A DNA stretch of 64,000 nucleotides. Origin: Myxococcales bacterium (GTDB taxonomy: Bacteria; Myxococcota_A; Bradymonadia; UBA7976; UBA1532). The notes under the pieces were generated by a model that searched no databases, was not told where the DNA came from, and saw only the letters and a list, made by a program, of their open reading frames with translations. Shown piece after piece: positions 53,669 to 64,000 of this stretch (positions within the stretch are counted from its first letter, which is position 1; every line of letters starts with the position of its first letter). The stretch is from assembly GCA_020633465.1 (NCBI GenBank), contig JACKDN010000019.1, positions 62,001 through 126,000 on the forward strand, in the 5' to 3' direction. A program made the position numbers and the translations under genes.

Positions 53669-55117
53669 TCAGAGCGCCTCGAGGATCGCGTCGAGCAGCG
53701 CCACGCCGTAGCCCGTGCCCAGCTCGCCGTCGCCCGACGGGCCGGCGATGTCGAGGTGCAGCCACCGCCCCTCGAAGTCGACGAGGTGCTCGGCGACGAA
53801 CTGCGCCGCGCAGCTCGACTGCGCGTTCATGCGGTCCTTCACCGAGTTCTTCAGATCGGCGACCTTGCTCTTGAACTCCTTGCGGAAGAACTCGGGGCAG
53901 TAGGGCAGGGGGTGCACCAGGTCGCCGGTGCGGCGGCCCTGCTTCACCGCGAGCGCCTCGAGCGCGTCGTCGTTGCTGACCGCGGCCGCGTGGCGATGCC
54001 CGGTGGCGATCAGCTGGGCGCCGGTCAGCGTGGCGACGTCGATCACCACGTCCGGGCGCAGGTGCCGCGTCGCGTAGGCGACGCCGTCGCCCAGCACCAG
54101 GCGCCCCTCGGCGTCGGTGTTGTTCACCTCGACCGTCTTGCCCGAGTACAGCGTGAGGATGTCGTCGGGCCGGGTGGACTCGGGGCCGACGCTGTTCTCG
54201 GCCAGGCACAGCAGCGCGTACACCCGGTGCCGCGTGCCCCGCTGCACCGCGGCGGTGAAGGCGCCCAGCACGGCGGCCGCGCCGCCCATGTCGCCCTTCA
54301 TGCCGGGCATGTGGTCCTTGCCTTTGATCGACAGGCCGCCCGTGTCGTAGACGATGCCCTTGCCCACCAGGCACACCGTGCGGCTGTCGCCGTCCACCTC
54401 GGCCGGCGTGTGCTCGAGGATGACCAGGGCGGGCCCGTGCGTCGCGGCCTTGCCCACGCCCCACAGGCCGCCGAAGCCGCCGGCGCCCAGCTCCTCGCCC
54501 TCGAGCACCGTGATCTCGGCGTCGAGGTGCGCGGCGGTGTCGCGCGCCACGTCGACGAAGACGGCGGTGTTCAGCTCGCTGGGGGGCATGTCCACCAGCC
54601 GCGCGGCGCCGCGCACGGCCTCGGCGGTGCGCGCGACGCGCTCGAGGTCGACCGCGCCGTCGGTCAGCAGGGCCACGCGCACCGCGCGCTCCTTCTGGGC
54701 GCCGCTCTTGCGCTGATAGGCCGGCAGCGCGCGCGCCACGGCGCAGCCGGCGGCCATCGCGTGATCGGCGTCGTCGAGCGCCAGCAGCACCGTCGCCGTG
54801 CCCTCGCCGGGCGCCTGACCGGCCACCAGCGCGCTGATGGCGTGCGGGCGCGCCGGGCTGTTGTGCCGCGAGCACGCCTCGGGCAGGACGCAGGCGATCA
54901 CCCGCTGCGGGGCGCGGGCGCCGAAGGTGCAGCTGGCGCCGCCGGCGTCGCCGGGGGCCGCGGCCTCGAGCATCGCGTCCCACACCTCGGCGACGTCGCC
55001 GGGCAGGTGGCCCAGCACGTCGGCCCGACGCAGGCGCTCGGCGCGGCCGATGATCAGAAGACAGCGGGGCTCGCCGGCGGCGGCCTCGGGCGGGACGAAC
55101 TCGAGTCGGGTACGCAT
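53669..55117 (-). CDS. pepA: Leucyl aminopeptidase family (M17) peptidase
   Basis: 482 residues. Cytosolic two-metal exopeptidase removing N-terminal residues. The catalytic C-terminal domain shows LVGKGIVYDTGGLSIKGKDH, MKGDMGGAAAVLG and the hallmark NTDAEGRL (Asp335 and Glu337), the metal ligands and basic catalytic residues of the family. The N-terminal domain is less conserved, as usual. The divergent neighbour is mepA, 84 bases away. Confidence 0.93.
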   Translation of the reverse strand: MRTRLEFVPPEAAAGEPRCLLIIGRAERLRRADVLGHLPGDVAEVWDAMLEAAAPGDAGGASCTFGARAPQRVIACVLPEACSRHNSPARPHAISALVAGQAPGEGTATVLLALDDADHAMAAGCAVARALPAYQRKSGAQKERAVRVALLTDGAVDLERVARTAEAVRGAARLVDMPPSELNTAVFVDVARDTAAHLDAEITVLEGEELGAGGFGGLWGVGKAATHGPALVILEHTPAEVDGDSRTVCLVGKGIVYDTGGLSIKGKDHMPGMKGDMGGAAAVLGAFTAAVQRGTRHRVYALLCLAENSVGPESTRPDDILTLYSGKTVEVNNTDAEGRLVLGDGVAYATRHLRPDVVIDVATLTGAQLIATGHRHAAAVSNDDALEALAVKQGRRTGDLVHPLPYCPEFFRKEFKSKVADLKNSVKDRMNAQSSCAAQFVAEHLVDFEGRWLHLDIAGPSGDGELGTGYGVALLDAILEAL

Positions 55118-55201
55118 GGGCGCAACCTACGCGGGGCCTCGGACGCTTTCAACCCGCCTCGAGCCCTCGGTGGGCGTCGCGCCGAGGCGTGCGCGTGCGC
55201 T

Positions 55202-56125
55202 ATGACGGAGGGCATGCGCGCACACCCGACGTCGACCTCGATGCTGATGGCCGCCACGCTGCTGCTGGCCGGCGAGGCGCTGGCCGGGCCGGCGGGCTGG
55301 GCGGCGTTCCGGTCGCCCGCGTCGGGCCGCGCCGAGGCCATCGGCGGCTACGCGGGCGGCTGCCTCGTCGGCGCCGTGGCGCTGCCCGAGTCCGGGCCGG
55401 GCTTCACGTCGATCCGTCGCCACCGGCACCGCTTCTTCGGGCACCCGGCGCTGGCCGAGTTCGTCGAGCGCTTCGGCGAGGCGGTCGTGGCCGCGGGGCT
55501 CGATCCCGTGCTGGTGGGCGATCTGTCGCAGCCGCGCGGGGGTCGCATGCCCTCGGGGCATCGCAGCCACCAGGTGGGGCTGGACGCCGACGTGTGGTTC
55601 GGGCGGCCGGCGCCGAAGAAGCGGGCGCGCGACGGGAACTTCCCGACGCTGGTGGACGCCCGGCGCGAGCGCGTCGATCGAACGACGTTCGGGCCGCGAC
55701 ACGTGAAGCTGCTGCGCATGGCCGCCGAGGACGACGCGGTGGCGCGCATCTTCGTGAACTGGGTGATCAAGAAGGAGCTGTGCGCGACGGTCGAGGGCGA
55801 CCGCCGCTGGCTGCGCAAGGTGCGCCCCTGGTTCGGCCACGATCGGCACTTCCACGTGCGGCTCGAGTGCCCCGAGGGCAGCCCCGAGTGCGCCTCGCAG
55901 GCGCCGATCCCGCCCGGGGACGGGTGCGGGCAGGAGACCTGGTTCTCGCGGGCCGAGGTGCTGGCGCGCAAGAAGGCCGCCGCCACCGCGAAGCCGCGGG
56001 CCCGGGGCGCGCGGCCGGGGCTGCCGCTGCGGTGCCGGCAGCTGCTGGCCGAGGGCGGCGGCGGCGGGAAGGCGAAGAAGGCTCGCGCGCGGGGCAAGGC
56101 GCGCCGCCCGCCCCCGCCGAAGTAG
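55202..56125 (+). CDS. mepA: Penicillin-insensitive murein endopeptidase (M74)
   Basis: 307 residues with a signal peptide (LMAATLLLAGEALA). Cleaves cross-links of peptidoglycan in the periplasm. Zinc ligands are visible: His123 and Asp130 in SHQVGLDADVW (spacing as in E. coli MepA), then His216 and His218 in DRHFHVRLECPEGS. The last 60 residues are a Lys/Arg/Ala/Pro-rich tail (KKARARGKARRPPPPK) not present in E. coli. The start could also be ATG 55214; neither has a well-placed ribosome site. Confidence 0.9.
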   Translation: MTEGMRAHPTSTSMLMAATLLLAGEALAGPAGWAAFRSPASGRAEAIGGYAGGCLVGAVALPESGPGFTSIRRHRHRFFGHPALAEFVERFGEAVVAAGLDPVLVGDLSQPRGGRMPSGHRSHQVGLDADVWFGRPAPKKRARDGNFPTLVDARRERVDRTTFGPRHVKLLRMAAEDDAVARIFVNWVIKKELCATVEGDRRWLRKVRPWFGHDRHFHVRLECPEGSPECASQAPIPPGDGCGQETWFSRAEVLARKKAAATAKPRARGARPGLPLRCRQLLAEGGGGGKAKKARARGKARRPPPPK

Positions 56126-56201
56126 GGCCGGCGGCGGGCCGAGGCGAAGGCAGCGCGGTGGGTTCGGCGGGCCGCGCCGGGCGAGGCGCGTGGGGGTCGG
56201 C

Positions 56202-58112
56202 ATGAGAACGGTGTTCGTGTTGTGCCTGGCGGCGCTGAGCGCGGCGGGCTGCGACGACGGGGCGGCGGGGAACGGGGCGTCCGGGACGACCGACGCGGTG
56301 ATCCGACCGGACGTGGCCGTGGGCGACGCGCGGGCGGCCGACGCCGCGCCACGCGATGCCCTGGCCGAGGCCGGCGCCGCCGACGCGTCCCGACGGCGCG
56401 ACGCGGGGCCGGCCGACGCGGGGCGCCGCGACGGGGCGCCGCCGGACGCCCTGTCGCCCGACGCCGATCCAGTCGACGCCGATCCAGCCGACGCCGCCGC
56501 GCCCGACGCCGAGCCGCCGGACGCCGGCGCGCCGCCCGACTGCCCGGCGCGCACGGCGCCGGACTACGCCTGCGACGTCGCCGATCCGCGGGGCACCTGC
56601 CCCGGCGGCATCTGCCTGTTCGGGGCCTGCATCGGGCCCGTCGTGGACGCGGCGCGCTGGGACGCCTGCGGCGACGGCGTCTGCGACGCCTGCGAGGGTG
56701 GCGGCTGCCCGGTCGACTGCGGGCCCGCCCCGCCGCCGCTCCCGCCCCGCCGCTACGACGCCTTCGAACAGACGATCACCGTTCAGGTGCACGGCTTCAG
56801 CGCGGTGAACGACGCCGAGTTCGACGACACGGTGTACGGCGCGGCGCGCAGCGCCGGGGGGCAAGGACGCGCGCTGAGGCTGTTCCGGCCCGATCTCGTC
56901 GACGGCGAGGCGCACCCCGAGGCGCCCGACCAGCTGATCGGCGTCGAATACTACGGCCGCCAGCCGCCCGACTGGATGACGCCCGACCAGATCGCGGCGG
57001 TCGACGCCTTCGATCCCGCCACCCACGAGGCGCTGCCGCGCTACGCCCACATCGTCGCGTTCTTCGTGCGGCATCGCATGGCGCTGTCGGGCGCCCGCTA
57101 CGTGAACTTCGTGTGTCACTCGATGGGTTGCCACGTCATCCGCTACCTGCTCGAGCACGACCTCGAGGGGCTGGCCAGCGACGGCGTCGTGGCGCGGTGG
57201 TACACGGTGGCCGGCGTGCTGGCCGGGGCCCGGCTGGCGCGGCTGTTCGACAACCCCACGATCCGCGACGCGGCGACGCTGCTGGCGCTGAACACGAGCG
57301 ATTTCGTGCACATGCACCCGGACTACGTGGTCGACAACGCGGCCGTCTGGGATCACCGGCCGCGCGAGGCCAACAGCCCCCTGCTGGCGGGCATCCTGAT
57401 GCACCACACCGTGGGGACCGATCCGCGGGTGTCCGAGACGGCGAACATCGTTCGGCTGCTGGATCTGAACAACCCGGGCGACGAGCCCAACGATGGCATC
57501 ATGTACACCCTCGACGAGTTCTTCCACGACCAGGCCGCCGAGGGGCGCTTCGTGGCGGCGGACGGTCGGCGGCTGCGGCCGACGCGCAGCCACCAGCACC
57601 TGGACCACTTCCTCATCAGCGACTCCGAGGCCACCGGGGCGCTGGGCGCGGCGGCCCTGTTCGGCGGGCGCAAGGTGTACCTGACGCTCGAGCGCGTCGA
57701 ACTGCTCGACGACCGCGAGCAGGACGACGCCTTCGACTTCTCCGAAGAGGGCCAGCCCCCGGCCGAGCTGGCGGTCGAGGTCGAGGTCGCCTTCGACGGC
57801 GTGCGGGTGCACCAGCAGCACCTCGAGGATCGCTCGCCGGAGCTCGCGCGGATGGCCGAGGGCGAGGATCGCGTGCTCGACCTGCGGGTGTTCGAGGGGC
57901 CGGTGCCCGACGACCTCGACGCGCTCGACGTGCACCTCGAGCTGCTCGAGGTGGACGCCTACCCCCGCTTCGGGGTGCTGGAGTCACTGTTCGACGCACA
58001 CGAGCGGCTGGTCGACTTCCGTGGGTCGGTGGCATTGCGCGACGACACGCTGATGCTCGAGAGCCAGTTCGTGCGGGCCGAGATCTCGGTGCGGGTGGTG
58101 CCCCTCTACTGA
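56202..58112 (+). CDS. Lipoprotein with DA-rich linker and lipase-like alpha/beta-hydrolase domain
   Basis: 636 residues. Lipoprotein signal MRTVFVLCLAALSAAGC. A linker of about 80 residues made of DA/ADA/PDA repeats is followed by a Cys-rich segment (DYACDVADPRGTCPGGICLF) and a hydrolase domain: ITVQVHGFSAVNDAEFDDTV and the elbow NFVCHSMGCHV, where GHSMG has become CHSMG. A catalytic Asp and His are plausible in ANSPLLAGILMHHTVGTD and SHQHLDHFLI. After about residue 500 a C-terminal beta domain is present. ATG 56202 was preferred over GTG 56190 for the signal peptide. Confidence 0.7.
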   Translation: MRTVFVLCLAALSAAGCDDGAAGNGASGTTDAVIRPDVAVGDARAADAAPRDALAEAGAADASRRRDAGPADAGRRDGAPPDALSPDADPVDADPADAAAPDAEPPDAGAPPDCPARTAPDYACDVADPRGTCPGGICLFGACIGPVVDAARWDACGDGVCDACEGGGCPVDCGPAPPPLPPRRYDAFEQTITVQVHGFSAVNDAEFDDTVYGAARSAGGQGRALRLFRPDLVDGEAHPEAPDQLIGVEYYGRQPPDWMTPDQIAAVDAFDPATHEALPRYAHIVAFFVRHRMALSGARYVNFVCHSMGCHVIRYLLEHDLEGLASDGVVARWYTVAGVLAGARLARLFDNPTIRDAATLLALNTSDFVHMHPDYVVDNAAVWDHRPREANSPLLAGILMHHTVGTDPRVSETANIVRLLDLNNPGDEPNDGIMYTLDEFFHDQAAEGRFVAADGRRLRPTRSHQHLDHFLISDSEATGALGAAALFGGRKVYLTLERVELLDDREQDDAFDFSEEGQPPAELAVEVEVAFDGVRVHQQHLEDRSPELARMAEGEDRVLDLRVFEGPVPDDLDALDVHLELLEVDAYPRFGVLESLFDAHERLVDFRGSVALRDDTLMLESQFVRAEISVRVVPLY

Positions 58113-58188
58113 GGGTCTCGGCGCGCTCGCGGCCCACCCCCGGGCTCGCGGTCAGCTTCGTTTTTCTCGGTGCGACCCTGTATGCCCG

Positions 58189-58217
58189 TTGACTACACTT
58201 GCCAACCCTGCGTAAAT
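58189..58217 (+). promoter_or_regulatory. Promoter candidate of the TSP3-repeat gene
   Basis: TTGACT (58189-58194, five of six matches), 17 bases, GTAAAT (58212-58217, weak). It lies in the 211-base gap before the gene and gives a leader of about 100 nt that contains the hairpin at 58256-58279. Confidence 0.4.
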
Positions 58218-58255
58218 GCCCGCTTATGCGGCCACTGCGCGGGTTTGCCGTGCGC

Positions 58256-58279
58256 GAAAGCAGCGACGGCGCTGCTTTC
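58256..58279 (+). promoter_or_regulatory. Perfect 10-bp hairpin in the leader of the TSP3-repeat gene
   Basis: GAAAGCAGCG and CGCTGCTTTC are exact inverted repeats around an ACGG tetraloop, 45 bases before the start codon. No T-run follows, so it is not a terminator. An RNA-stabilising or regulatory leader structure, or a DNA operator, are both possible. Confidence 0.45.
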
Positions 58280-58323
58280 CTGGTAGGGTGACCCAGCCGC
58301 GAACGTCCAGGTCGGGGGACTCG

Positions 58324-63978
<5,655 letters not shown>

Positions 63979-64000
63979 CGGGCCAGGAGGACGGCGACGA

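Noticed and set aside
58113..58180. A possible terminator after the lipase-like lipoprotein gene (CGCG/CCC pairing, then TTTTT at 58171)
   Set aside because: The stem is interrupted and lies about 10 bases from the T-run.

Overview
The window is very GC-rich, densely coded DNA from what looks like a myxobacterium-like member of the Myxococcota (or a close deltaproteobacterial relative). The signs are two Hanks-type Ser/Thr kinases, many lipoproteins with Asp/Ala/Pro-rich linkers, MopE-type CNGxDDDCDG repeats, an AgmX/PglI C-terminal domain, cysteine-repeat lipoproteins, a giant thrombospondin type-3 repeat protein and two -24/-12 (sigma-54-like) promoter matches. This placement is inference from gene content; no rRNA or tRNA gene was seen. 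Clusters of single-base indels in low-complexity stretches (36.7-37.2 kb and 63.26-63.54 kb) suggest either decaying genes or residual assembly errors.

Layout. 1-6115 (minus): respiratory complex I genes nuoA-B-C-D-H-I-J-K-L, tightly overlapping, without nuoEFG between nuoD and nuoH; nuoL runs off the left edge. 6343-9431: a DUF2141 protein, a secreted alpha/beta-hydrolase lipoprotein and an Omp85-like barrel. 9468-12678 (plus): an overlapping operon of a UPF0104/LPG-synthase-like membrane protein, a PanE-type ketopantoate reductase and an ATP-grasp ligase. 12682-19349: leucine dehydrogenase, CHAD protein, dodecin, Tex and an OPA-type MFS transporter. 19410-21128: a stand-alone DUF262/DUF1524 (GmrSD-like) nuclease of foreign look. 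21446-31325: DUF457 protein, a kinase/PEGA/Cys-repeat lipoprotein operon, a coiled-coil protein with a GrpE-like end, DinB, and a sorbosone-dehydrogenase/cytochrome fusion. 31381-35593: DUF362 protein, then an 800-bp non-coding stretch, then a MopE/FGE-like lipoprotein.

That non-coding stretch is the most interesting part. It holds a candidate free-standing structured RNA of about 240 nt (33114-33355, plus strand). It has its own promoter-like sequence, seven consecutive hairpins, a UGCCC motif displayed in four loops, and a strong intrinsic terminator. Next to it lies a 216-bp MITE (33503-33718) with 13-bp inverted ends and a TCA target duplication, inserted exactly at the stop codon of the neighbouring gene.

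35684-46213: an ECF-like sigma factor with a frameshifted anti-sigma/AgmX gene, a TPR protein, and a TetR-TolC-MFP-RND efflux operon whose pump has about 200 extra hydrophobic residues and whose promoter holds two AGTTG/CAACT palindromes. 46227-58112: a small lipoprotein, a second kinase fused to a degenerate ATPase module, a heavy-metal-associated domain protein, a 1133-residue hydrolase lipoprotein paired with a barrel protein, leucyl aminopeptidase, the murein endopeptidase MepA, and a lipase-like lipoprotein. 58324 to the right edge: the TSP3 repeat protein, built partly of tandem 498-bp super-repeats.
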